DNA of 32,782 nucleotides, taken from the NCBI GenBank assembly GCA_003168265.1, contig PMSV01000005.1, positions 1-32,782 on the forward strand, in the 5' to 3' direction. Under the pieces are notes generated by a model. That model worked only from the letters and a program-made list of their open reading frames with translations, searched no databases and was not told the origin of the DNA. The position numbers and the translations under genes were made by a program. This document shows, piece by piece, positions 17,330 through 25,498 of this stretch. The DNA comes from Chitinophagaceae bacterium. GTDB taxonomy: Bacteria > Bacteroidota > Bacteroidia > Chitinophagales > Chitinophagaceae. Within the stretch, counting starts at the first letter, position 1. Each line of letters begins with the position of its first letter.

Positions 17330-18151
17330 ATGATTGCATTGTTGACTTTATCATTGGTAGGCCTTTTCGTAGGCTTTGTTTTTTCCATGCCCATCGCGGG
17401 CCCTGTGAGCATCCTGATTACGACCCATGCCCTGAAAGGCCGCTTGAGTTTCTGTATACTGGCAGCCATCGGGGCCTCCGTGGCGGATTTCATTTATGTT
17501 TTTGCATCCGTCTTCGGACTGACACAATTCTATTCCTTCCTTAAACCCGCAATTCCCTATGTCTTGCTGGGCGGTATGTTTTTTCTTTTCTATATAGGTT
17601 ACCGGATTTCAAAAACCAGGCTGGACCTGGAAAAGTTCTCGCATGAAGGAGAAGGGACTGCGAATTCCCAAAACAGAAGGGGGTTTGTGATGGGTTTTTT
17701 GCTGAATTTTCTAAACCCTACTTTGTTTTTCAGTTGGATTACTTCTTCTTTTATCGTGATTTCCATAGTCTCTTCCTTGGGTTTCAGCACGGGAGGCCTT
17801 TCCAATACAGTGGACAATAGCTTCAATTCCATTAATAAGAAAGGAGAGGATTCAGCACTTAAGCAAAAGACCCTTTCCTACCTGCATATCGGGAAGAAGG
17901 ATGGATTAAAAAAGCTGCCTGTGGAAAAACCGGCTTCCTGGGGGCTTTCGCTTGTATCGAGCATCCTGTATGCATTTTTCCTTTCACTGGGAGGGGTGCT
18001 TTGGTTCGTCTATCTTTCCTATCTTCTCACGAGGAACCGACATAGGATAAATATCGGAACCATTAACTCGCTGATTCGTTGGCTGGGCTATTCGCTATAT
18101 TTTTTTGGGATCTTCCTGGGCTATCATGCCCTCACACTGTGGAGGTCCTGA
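17330..18151 (+). CDS. LysE/RhtB family exporter
   Basis: This 273-residue inner-membrane protein of the LysE translocator family exports amino acids or related small molecules by proton-coupled efflux. I start it at ATG 17330 (MIALLTLSLVGLFVGF), the expected first helix; the frame is open upstream to 17153, but that part is the antisense of the DUF1543 gene. Family marks are MPIAGPVSI after helix 1, GASVADFIYV in helix 2-3, and GFLLNFLNPTLFFSW in the middle. Between residues ~155 and 205 there is a hydrophilic insert (NTVDNSFNSINKKGEDS) that most ~210-residue family members lack. The last two membrane helices follow. Substrate unknown. Confidence 0.75.
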   Translation: MIALLTLSLVGLFVGFVFSMPIAGPVSILITTHALKGRLSFCILAAIGASVADFIYVFASVFGLTQFYSFLKPAIPYVLLGGMFFLFYIGYRISKTRLDLEKFSHEGEGTANSQNRRGFVMGFLLNFLNPTLFFSWITSSFIVISIVSSLGFSTGGLSNTVDNSFNSINKKGEDSALKQKTLSYLHIGKKDGLKKLPVEKPASWGLSLVSSILYAFFLSLGGVLWFVYLSYLLTRNRHRINIGTINSLIRWLGYSLYFFGIFLGYHALTLWRS

Positions 18152-18157
18152 AAAATA

Positions 18158-18175
18158 GAGGCGTTGCCGCCTTTC
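18158..18175 (+). terminator. Weak hairpin after the LysE-type gene
   Basis: AGGCG / CGCCT forms a 5-bp stem around TTGC, seven bases after the stop codon, with only TTT afterwards. It is a possible weak terminator. Confidence 0.35.
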
Positions 18176-18271
18176 CAAAATAGGCAAATGAAAAGATGCG
18201 GCTATGGTCAAGATGGAGTTTTGAGTGTAGAGCAGGCGTAGTTCTTTTTTCTAAATTCTAAATAAATCCCC

Positions 18272-19426
18272 ATGATTCGCCTGAACCGATTATTATGGCC
18301 GGCATTTTTCTTCCTGTCTCCTATTTTTGTTCAGGCCCAGAAAAACTATTATCCTGATTCGGCCTGGCAATCCCGAAAGCCTTCCGAATTGCATATGAAT
18401 GCTCATGCACTTGACAGCGCAATTAAGTTTGTTATGGCGCATGACAGCAAGACCAATTATAATTTGAAGATCGCCGATTACGAAGCCTACGCAGATGAGC
18501 CTAATTACCGGATAATGGGGCCAATGAAGGACAGGGGCAAACCGGCCGGCCTGATAATAAGGAATGGTTATATCGTCGCCCAGTGGGGGGATCCGGGCAG
18601 GGTAGAGATGACTTTCAGTGCGACTAAGAGCTATCTGTCCACAATGGCGGGACTAGCATTTGATCAGGGCCTGATCAGGGGCCTGGACGAGCCAGTTAAA
18701 AACTATGTAACGGACAATACTTTTGACGGAGAACATAACGGAAAAATAACCTGGAGGCATTTACTGACCCAGTCCTCCGACTGGTCAGGCTGCCTTTTCG
18801 ATATCTGCGACTGGGCTGACCGACCAGTTCCACATGGAGGCTCTATTGACCAATGGAAGAACAGGCAACTCTTCGAACCGGGCACGCATTTCAAATACAA
18901 TGATGTTAGGGTAAATCTTCTGGCTTTTTGCCTCCTGCAGGTTTGGAGAAAGCCCCTGCCGATGGTCCTGAAGGAAAGGATCATGGATCCCATCGGCGCT
19001 TCTTCGACCTGGCGTTGGTATGGCTATGACAATTCCTTTGTGAATATTGACGGGCTCATGATGCAATCCGTGAGCGGGGGAGGGCATTTCGGAGGAGGGC
19101 TCTTTATCAATACTTATGATCATGCGAGATTCGGATTGCTTTTCCTGAGGAAGGGCAAATGGAAGGACCGTCAAATTCTGTCGGAAAACTGGGTGAAGGC
19201 CGTGCAGCAACCTTCAGATGCCTTTAAATCTTATGGATTCATGTGGTGGCTGAATGCCGAAGGAATGTACAAGGACGCTCCGAGTAGTATCTATCTGGCG
19301 GAAGGTTTCGGAGGCAATTTCGTTGTGGTGGACAATGAACATGACCTTGTCATCGTAGCACGCTGGCTCGAACCTTCCAGCCTCAATGAATTCCTGAAAC
19401 TGGTCATCGCTTCGGTAGAGAAATGA
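18272..19426 (+). CDS. Exported serine hydrolase, class C beta-lactamase fold
   Basis: This 384-residue protein has a signal peptide (residues 1-23, ending FVQAQ). It belongs to the beta-lactamase/penicillin-binding-like serine hydrolases (Pfam Beta-lactamase), which act in the periplasm on amides or esters, often peptidoglycan fragments or unknown substrates. The nucleophile motif S-x-x-K is S116-A-T-K119 (FSATKSYLST). The second motif is Y209-N-D (HFKYNDVRVN). The third, usually KTG or HxG, is probably in LAEGFGGNFVVV. Family words RHLLTQSSDW and FGLLFLRKGKW are also present. It converges with the broken permease gene, with only six bases between stop codons. True beta-lactamase activity is unlikely for this branch but not excluded. 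Confidence 0.82.
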   Translation: MIRLNRLLWPAFFFLSPIFVQAQKNYYPDSAWQSRKPSELHMNAHALDSAIKFVMAHDSKTNYNLKIADYEAYADEPNYRIMGPMKDRGKPAGLIIRNGYIVAQWGDPGRVEMTFSATKSYLSTMAGLAFDQGLIRGLDEPVKNYVTDNTFDGEHNGKITWRHLLTQSSDWSGCLFDICDWADRPVPHGGSIDQWKNRQLFEPGTHFKYNDVRVNLLAFCLLQVWRKPLPMVLKERIMDPIGASSTWRWYGYDNSFVNIDGLMMQSVSGGGHFGGGLFINTYDHARFGLLFLRKGKWKDRQILSENWVKAVQQPSDAFKSYGFMWWLNAEGMYKDAPSSIYLAEGFGGNFVVVDNEHDLVIVARWLEPSSLNEFLKLVIASVEK

Positions 19427-19432
19427 GGGGAT

Positions 19433-21838
19433 TTATTCATTTCTCAGTCTTTGTGCAGGTGATTCGAAAACGGCTTTCGCGCTCTGCAATATGATCAATC
19501 CGGCAGTTAAAGTGAAAATGATGATGCTGACCGCAAGGTAAGGGCCCGGCCCCTGACTTATCCGGAAGGCAAATTCTTCCAACCAGCTCTGCGATGCAAT
19601 AAAGGCCAGTGGCCATCCGATTAAATTCGATAAGAGTATCAGTAAACCATATTCGCGGATAAAAAGCAGGAAAATATTTCCGGCATTGGCCCCCAGTACC
19701 TTTCTTAAGGCAATTTCCTTTGCCCTACGGTTCAGGGAGAAGGCAAGAATACCAAATAGCCCTGTGAACAGGATCAACAGGCATAGACCCGTGGCGATCT
19801 GTGCTGCTGATTTGAGTTCTTCTTCATTCTGGTACATCTTCCGGAATCATCATCCATGAACTTGTACTCGAATCCGGCTTCGGGGAAGATTTTGCTCCAG
19901 AGCTCCCCGATCGATGCGATGCTTTGGGAGGGGTTTTTCGTATTTAGCTTTAGCGAAAAATATCGGTAAGACCTCGTAAAGGGTTCATTCAGCCCTGCGA
20001 TAACAAGGGGATCGATGGATTGCTTCAATGACTCAAAATGAAAGTCCTTCACCATGCCTACAATTTTCAGCGGCATGCCAGCGAATGCTCCCAGATGAAT
20101 CGTCTTTCCAACAGGGTTTTCCCAGCCTAGCAGCCTGGCTGCCGATTCATTCAATACCACATTTCCGGGCGTGGGTTCTCCCTCCCTGCTCAGGAATATG
20201 CCTGATTCCAGAATGATATTATAGACTCTTGCATAATCCTGGTCTACTGCCAGCAAAAGCATGCTAATGGGCTGGGCGCCTTCTCCAAATACATTGATAT
20301 TGCCGGCGCTTCCCGAAGGAATATCGTAGGAGAGAAGCGGAACTGATTCCGGGAATTTGGTCGATCTCAGACTTGAAGCGCTCCATTTTTTCAACGCCTG
20401 CAGAATCCCAGATTCTTGGAATGGATGAGATGATCATGACCTGGTCTCGCTGATACCCCATATTCTCATGAAAAATATATTTCACTTGTCCGGAGATAAC
20501 AAGTGCGCAGATGAATACGAGGGCTGAAAGGGAAAACTGGACTAATAGGAGTACCCTGCGCAGTGTTAATGCCCCTCTACCGGAATCAGTTTTCCCCCTG
20601 ACTGATTCGACAATAGGATTGGCGCTTAAGAAGAAGGCCGGGTAGATTCCTGCGGTAAGTCCAAGGCCGAGGGTCAGCAGGATCAGGTAGCCTATTTCCT
20701 TCAATTCAAAATGGCTCAGCGAATCCAATTCCGTTTTTAATAATTGTTCAAAAAGCGGACGCAGGAGTTCATAGGCAACGAGGGAAATGATGAAAGCAAT
20801 TCCTGTCAATACCAGGGATTCTGCCAGGAATTGAAAGACCAGTTGGGTCCTGGCCCCGCCGAAAACCTTTCTCAATCCAATCTCTTTAAGACGACCTGCT
20901 GAAATTCCAATATGGATATTCACATAATTGATCACGGCAAGCAACAGGATAAAGGAGGCGATCCATTCCAGGGAATGGATCATTTTCAAGACTGAACGGT
21001 CATTGGCATTGAGCTGATAATCTTTTAGGGGCTCGAGTTCGGTGCGAAGATTTCCCCTGACAAAATCCGGCTGATATTTTTTCAATATGCTGGCCATCGG
21101 CGCATCAAGGTCGTCCGGTTTCACGCCGGGTTTCAGTTCGATCATGCTAACCATAAAAATATTGGCCCAGTTATCCCCCTGATCGCCGCCCTGGAAGTAC
21201 TTATTATTGTACATGGGAAGGAAGACCTGGTAAGGGGTTTTGGAGATCGCGAATGATGAAATATTGTTGAATGGCAACTTTTTCAACACCGCTGAAATAA
21301 AATAATCGTGTCTGGCTCCATCTGAAGGAGTTTGAATACTAATGCGTTCGCCCAGGGCATTTGTTCTGCCAAAGTATTTCAGGGCGAATTCTTCGCTTAT
21401 TATAGCTGACTGGTTGTTGGCGAATGGTTTTTCCGGATTTCCATAAAGAATGGGAAAACCATACATGGAAATAAAGCTGGTATCGCCTATTGAAATATCT
21501 TCCCTGAAATGCTTTCCGTTAACAGATACAATATTGGCTACCGGGTCGAAGCGGTAATAGTTGGCTACCAGTCCGGGATATTCTTCCATCAGTATTTTGG
21601 CAAGGGGACCCAGTGTGGTGATATCGATCCCCATATTTTGTTTCTTCCAAATGCTTTTGATGAGGAATTGGCGATCGATGTTCCGGATTTGCTTATTTAC
21701 TCCTTGCTGTTTGAGGATATAGACCCCGATCAGCAGGGAGAAACTGAGACCGGTTGCAAGACAGAGGATTTGAATTCCAGAGAAGAGCAAATGCTTCCGG
21801 AATTGCCGAACGGCGATGATAAAATAATTTCTGATCAT
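19433..21838 (-). pseudogene. MacB/FtsX-type ABC permease, broken by two frameshifts
   Basis: Three consecutive minus-strand frames add up to one ~800-residue permease like its neighbours. From 21838 (MIRNYFIIAVRQFRKH) the first frame covers the first MacB periplasmic domain and first FtsX domain (EIGLRKVFGGARTQLVFQF). It goes out of frame at the CT run near 20329-20336; adding CT restores ISSASLSYDIPSGSAGN, matching the ATTSYYKPAG of a paralogue. The second frame runs to 19845-19846, where adding one T gives FMDDDFRKMYQNEEEL. The last frame holds the second FtsX domain (EIALRKVLGANAGNIF) and ends RLRNE. Unrepaired, the product stops after 524 residues. Both lesions are deletions in short runs, so assembly error must be excluded. 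Confidence 0.85.
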
Positions 21839-21942
21839 GGCCTTTGTTATTGGGTAAGATGGATTAGGGCTAATCTATCCGTACTTTCAATATCCAAATC
21901 AAAATTCCATAATCCTTTTGAAATAGCATGGGGCATTTCAAA

Positions 21943-24360
21943 TTATTCCGTTCTCAAACTCTTTACCGGGTTGGCAATGGCCGCGCGAATTGCCTGGATG
22001 CTGATTGTAACCAGAGCCAGGATCAAGGCCATGAGGCCAGCAAGCGGGAATACCCACCAATGAAGACTGGTCCGGTAAGCGAAACTCTCGAGCCATTTGT
22101 TCATTCCCCACCAGGCGACCGGAAAGGCAAGAATGCATGAAATCAGGACAAGTAAAAGCAGGTCTTTGGATACCAGGCGGGTCAGTTCTGATACGCGGGC
22201 TCCGAGTACTTTACGGATCCCGATTTCGCGGGTGCGCTGTTCCACCGTAAAGGTGATCAATCCGAAAAGGCCCAGGCTTGCCACGAGAATAGTAAGGGAT
22301 GAGAAGATATCCAATATGGTTCCTGTCTTTTGTTCCGTGGCATAGGTCTTGTTATAGAGATCATTCATGAATTCATAGCTAAAGGGCTCGCCTGTGTTGA
22401 ATGCTTCCCAGGTTTTTTGCATGGACGCAATCAGAGCGGGCAGTTCAGCCGTTTTGATCTTTAGTATCAGGCCACTTTCAGGGTAAAGGTCCATGAGGAG
22501 GGGGCTGATTGTTTCATGCAATGACCGGAAATGAAAATCCCTGACAACGCCAATGATATGGTAGGGAATATTCGCGCCGCGATTGCTGTTTTGCTGAACG
22601 ATCGTTTTGCCTATTGCGCTTTGAACATTCCAGCCGAATGCCCGGGCTGCCGTTTCGTTTATGATCATGCCAGTGGAATCCGTCTGCATGTCTTTTGAGA
22701 AATTCCTGCCGGAGGCCATACTCAAACTGAGGCAGGGGATATAATTTTCATCAACATTGTATTCGAGGGCCTTCATGATCTGGTTGTCGTTGCCTAGTGG
22801 ATAAATAAGGGAATTGTTGTTTCCTGAAGGGCCGGCCGGTTTATAATAGGAAGTTGTGGCCTGCAAGACTCCCGGCAACCGGATTATTTCTTCCTTAAAG
22901 ACTTTTTCATTTTTTCCCAGTGTGTACGAATTGGGTATTGTCATCAAGTGGTCTTTGTCATAGCCGAGTTTTTTATTCCTTATATACTGCATCTGCTGGT
23001 AAACGACAATCGTAGCTATGATCAGGCTGACTGAAATGAAGAATTGGAGCACTACCAAAATACTTCTCAGGGTGAATTTGCCTGTAACCTGGCTGAATTT
23101 GCCCTTGAGGACCGACACTGCCCGGAAGGATGAAAGCACGAATGCAGGGTAGCTTCCTGCGAGTAAGCTCACGAGGATGCCCAATCCGAGAAAACCGGCA
23201 AGCGGTTGAGGACTGATCCGGAATGAGAGATTCTTGCCGGAGATATCATTAAAAAGAGGGAGGGACCATTTGATCATGGCAAAAGACAGCGCCATTGCAA
23301 TGGCCACAAGGAGGGAGGACTCAAAAAGAAACTGGATGATCAGATCGAACCTGCCTGAGCCGACCACTTTGCGGACTCCCACTTCACGGGCTCTCTTGAC
23401 GGCAGCAGCCGTGGAAAGGTTGATGAAATTGAAACAGGCGATGAGCAGCATGAAGATGGCAATCAAACCGAAAATATAGATATAAGAGGCATTCCCTCCA
23501 GGTTCCAACTCCGTGCTGGTGTCTGCATGTAAATGCACGTCTGTAAGCGGCTGAAGGCTGAAACCGAGTTCATTGCCCTTGGTGCGGAATTGTTCCAGAC
23601 TGAGGCCCATAGATTGCTGGATCTGGGGCCCCATGTATTTTTCTACCATGGCCGGAAAACGGGCCTGCAGTGCTTTCGGATCTGCGCCCGGTTTTAGCAG
23701 CAGGTAGGTGTGAAATCCTCCATACATCCAGGAATCGCTCAATGCAGGAGGCCAGCCGACCGTGGAACCGAACATATCGAAATGAATGTGGGAATTCTGA
23801 GGGAGATCATGTAACACCCCTGTTATTTTATCGATCGTCTGAAGATTATTGATCGCAATGGATTTGCCGATGGCGTCTTCAGTGCCGAATAATTTGCGGG
23901 CCATTGATTCTGTAATGACTACGGTATTGGGTTCAGTCAGGGCGGTTTCTGGACTGCCTTTTGAAAAGGGGAAGGAGAATAGTTTAAAAAAACCGGGGTC
24001 GACCAGGGCAAAGCCATTATCCCTGAATGAATCGTTCTTGTAAAAGACTTTTAGGTTTCCCATGGAATTCAGCCTAACAGCCTCCTGCACTTCCGGAAAA
24101 TCCTTTTTCATAGTGCCTGCAACAGGCGCCATGGAAACGCTTTCTTTGATCTTTCCACCGTTAATGCTGGCATTGAAAATTACCCGATAGATGCGGTCAG
24201 CATCTTTATTGAAGCGGTCATAGCTCCATTCGTCATGAACATAAAGCATTATGATAAAGCAAACCGTAATCCCTATTGAAAGACCTGCAATATTGATGAT
24301 GGTAAAGATCCTGTTCTTTTTCAGGTTGCGCCAGGCAGTTAGCAGGTAATTTCTAAGCAT
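21943..24360 (-). CDS. MacB/FtsX-type ABC transporter permease
   Basis: This intact permease of about 805 residues has the duplicated layout: N-terminal helix (MLRNYLLTAWRNLKK then INIAGLSIGITVCFIIMLYV), first MacB-type periplasmic domain, three helices with the FtsX motif REVGVRKVVGSGRFDLIIQF, a middle helix (SILVVLQFFISVSLIIATIVV), second periplasmic domain, and a last FtsX unit with EIGIRKVLGARVSEL. It ends KSLRTE. Such proteins couple cytoplasmic ATP hydrolysis to movements of the periplasmic domains, as in MacB efflux or LolCDE lipoprotein release. There is no ATPase domain of its own and none next to it. I start at ATG 24360, the family's usual M-L-R-N-Y; the frame also opens at 24375. 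It may share a transcript with the DUF4097 and permease genes upstream. Confidence 0.88.
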   Translation of the reverse strand: MLRNYLLTAWRNLKKNRIFTIINIAGLSIGITVCFIIMLYVHDEWSYDRFNKDADRIYRVIFNASINGGKIKESVSMAPVAGTMKKDFPEVQEAVRLNSMGNLKVFYKNDSFRDNGFALVDPGFFKLFSFPFSKGSPETALTEPNTVVITESMARKLFGTEDAIGKSIAINNLQTIDKITGVLHDLPQNSHIHFDMFGSTVGWPPALSDSWMYGGFHTYLLLKPGADPKALQARFPAMVEKYMGPQIQQSMGLSLEQFRTKGNELGFSLQPLTDVHLHADTSTELEPGGNASYIYIFGLIAIFMLLIACFNFINLSTAAAVKRAREVGVRKVVGSGRFDLIIQFLFESSLLVAIAMALSFAMIKWSLPLFNDISGKNLSFRISPQPLAGFLGLGILVSLLAGSYPAFVLSSFRAVSVLKGKFSQVTGKFTLRSILVVLQFFISVSLIIATIVVYQQMQYIRNKKLGYDKDHLMTIPNSYTLGKNEKVFKEEIIRLPGVLQATTSYYKPAGPSGNNNSLIYPLGNDNQIMKALEYNVDENYIPCLSLSMASGRNFSKDMQTDSTGMIINETAARAFGWNVQSAIGKTIVQQNSNRGANIPYHIIGVVRDFHFRSLHETISPLLMDLYPESGLILKIKTAELPALIASMQKTWEAFNTGEPFSYEFMNDLYNKTYATEQKTGTILDIFSSLTILVASLGLFGLITFTVEQRTREIGIRKVLGARVSELTRLVSKDLLLLVLISCILAFPVAWWGMNKWLESFAYRTSLHWWVFPLAGLMALILALVTISIQAIRAAIANPVKSLRTE

Positions 24361-24383
24361 AAACAAATATTTCAATTAAATGA

Positions 24384-24440
24384 TCATTCTGTTCTAAGGC
24401 TTTTGACGGAGTTGGCAGGGCTTGCTTTCAGGGCATGGAA
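24384..24440 (-). pseudogene. C-terminal scrap of a deleted MacB/FtsX permease
   Basis: On the minus strand these bases read FHALKASPANSVKSLRTE and a TGA stop, directly after the DUF4097 stop codon. Intact neighbours end FQALKAAISSPVKSLRTE, IQAIRAAIANPVKSLRTE and FQAIRAAMMNPVRSLRTE, so the match is unmistakable in position and sequence. It is the last 18 codons of a permease whose body is gone, and it now forms the gap before the next permease gene. Confidence 0.8.
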
Positions 24441-24454
24441 AAAAACGCGTTCCT

Positions 24455-25486
24455 TCAGCGAAAGGACAGATTGACCTTTCCGCCACTTGTTTGGGCATAG
24501 ATAGGGACTCCACCTCCATTGACAGTACCTTCAATTTTATTATCTTTCACTGTTCCGCTGAAATTATTCAAAGTGATATTCTTGTCAACCCCGTCTCCGT
24601 ATAATTTGAGATCATAACCTTTTCCACCAGGAATCTGCAGGTCGATATGGCCACCGGAATCCTTCAGTTTGACATATTTCCCGATTTCTTTTATGTCTGC
24701 ATTAATACTGCCTCCGCTTGTAGAAGCGTCCAGGCTGCAGGAGAGCGAGCGCAGGTTAATGCTTCCTCCGGAAGTAGTAGTGACCAGCTCGCCGCCAATT
24801 CCTTCCCCGTCGACAGAACCGCCACTGGTGGAGGCCCTGATCTCTCCATGCAAATCGTTTAATCCAAGCGAGCCGCCGGAAGTACTGAGCCGGATATTTC
24901 CGGAACAATGTTCTGCGTTGATTCCACCTCCACTGGTCTCCATATCGATGAGACCTTTCGAAGAAGAAATATGGATACTGCCACCGCTTGTGCTTCCGTT
25001 GATTTTGCCCGAAAGGCCATCGACGGTCAGGCTCCCTCCGCTTGTCCTGAAGTCTTCATCTCCTGATAATTTGCCGATGCTGATGCTTCCACCGCTGGTA
25101 GACAGTTTTGAAGAGAGGTTTTCAGAAACAAATATTTTGAATGATATACTGAGGGAATTGTTCCAATTGATTATTCTGTCCTTTGGAAGGGCTTTGGCCA
25201 GTAGTTTATGATCCGAGACGGAAATATCGAAATCGAAGTCCTTTTCCAACTTTGCCTTGATTTCCTCATTGGTAAGGTTCAGATGCCTGCCATTACCTGA
25301 AATATAGACTTCAATTCTTGCGTCCTGGCTATGGCCGCCGGTGAGTTCGATACTACCTCCAGAAGTCTTTGCCTCTACGTTTTGGATGTCTGAGGTGGAA
25401 AGGGATTTGGTCAGATATGGGATTTTCTGTGCAAGACCCAAGCCTGAAAGGCCAATCATCAATGCAATTAAAAAGATCTTTTTCAT
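24455..25486 (-). CDS. DUF4097 family beta-repeat exported protein
   Basis: This 343-residue exported protein has signal peptide MKKIFLIALMIGLSGLGLAQ. The mature part is a DUF4097-type beta-solenoid with eleven T/D-S-G-G motifs. In the middle, seven consecutive units have an exact 18-residue period, each starting TSGGS/G (TSGGSISIGKLSGDEDFR, TSGGSLTVDGLSGKINGS and so on). Residues ~55-120 are a less repetitive insert containing a lysine-rich helix (NEEIKAKLEKDFDFDI). The function of DUF4097 is not established; members often sit with envelope-stress genes. It starts 12 bp after the stop of the upstream permease gene on the same strand, so it is probably co-transcribed with permeases and may work with them in the periplasm. 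Confidence 0.82.
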   Translation of the reverse strand: MKKIFLIALMIGLSGLGLAQKIPYLTKSLSTSDIQNVEAKTSGGSIELTGGHSQDARIEVYISGNGRHLNLTNEEIKAKLEKDFDFDISVSDHKLLAKALPKDRIINWNNSLSISFKIFVSENLSSKLSTSGGSISIGKLSGDEDFRTSGGSLTVDGLSGKINGSTSGGSIHISSSKGLIDMETSGGGINAEHCSGNIRLSTSGGSLGLNDLHGEIRASTSGGSVDGEGIGGELVTTTSGGSINLRSLSCSLDASTSGGSINADIKEIGKYVKLKDSGGHIDLQIPGGKGYDLKLYGDGVDKNITLNNFSGTVKDNKIEGTVNGGGVPIYAQTSGGKVNLSFR

Positions 25487-25498
25487 ATAGTGTTTTTT

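Noticed and set aside
18272-19426. True antibiotic-resistance beta-lactamase
   Set aside because: The fold and S-x-x-K motif are shared by many esterases and peptidases; the YND and LAEGFGG contexts match the general serine hydrolase branch, and there is no resistance context.
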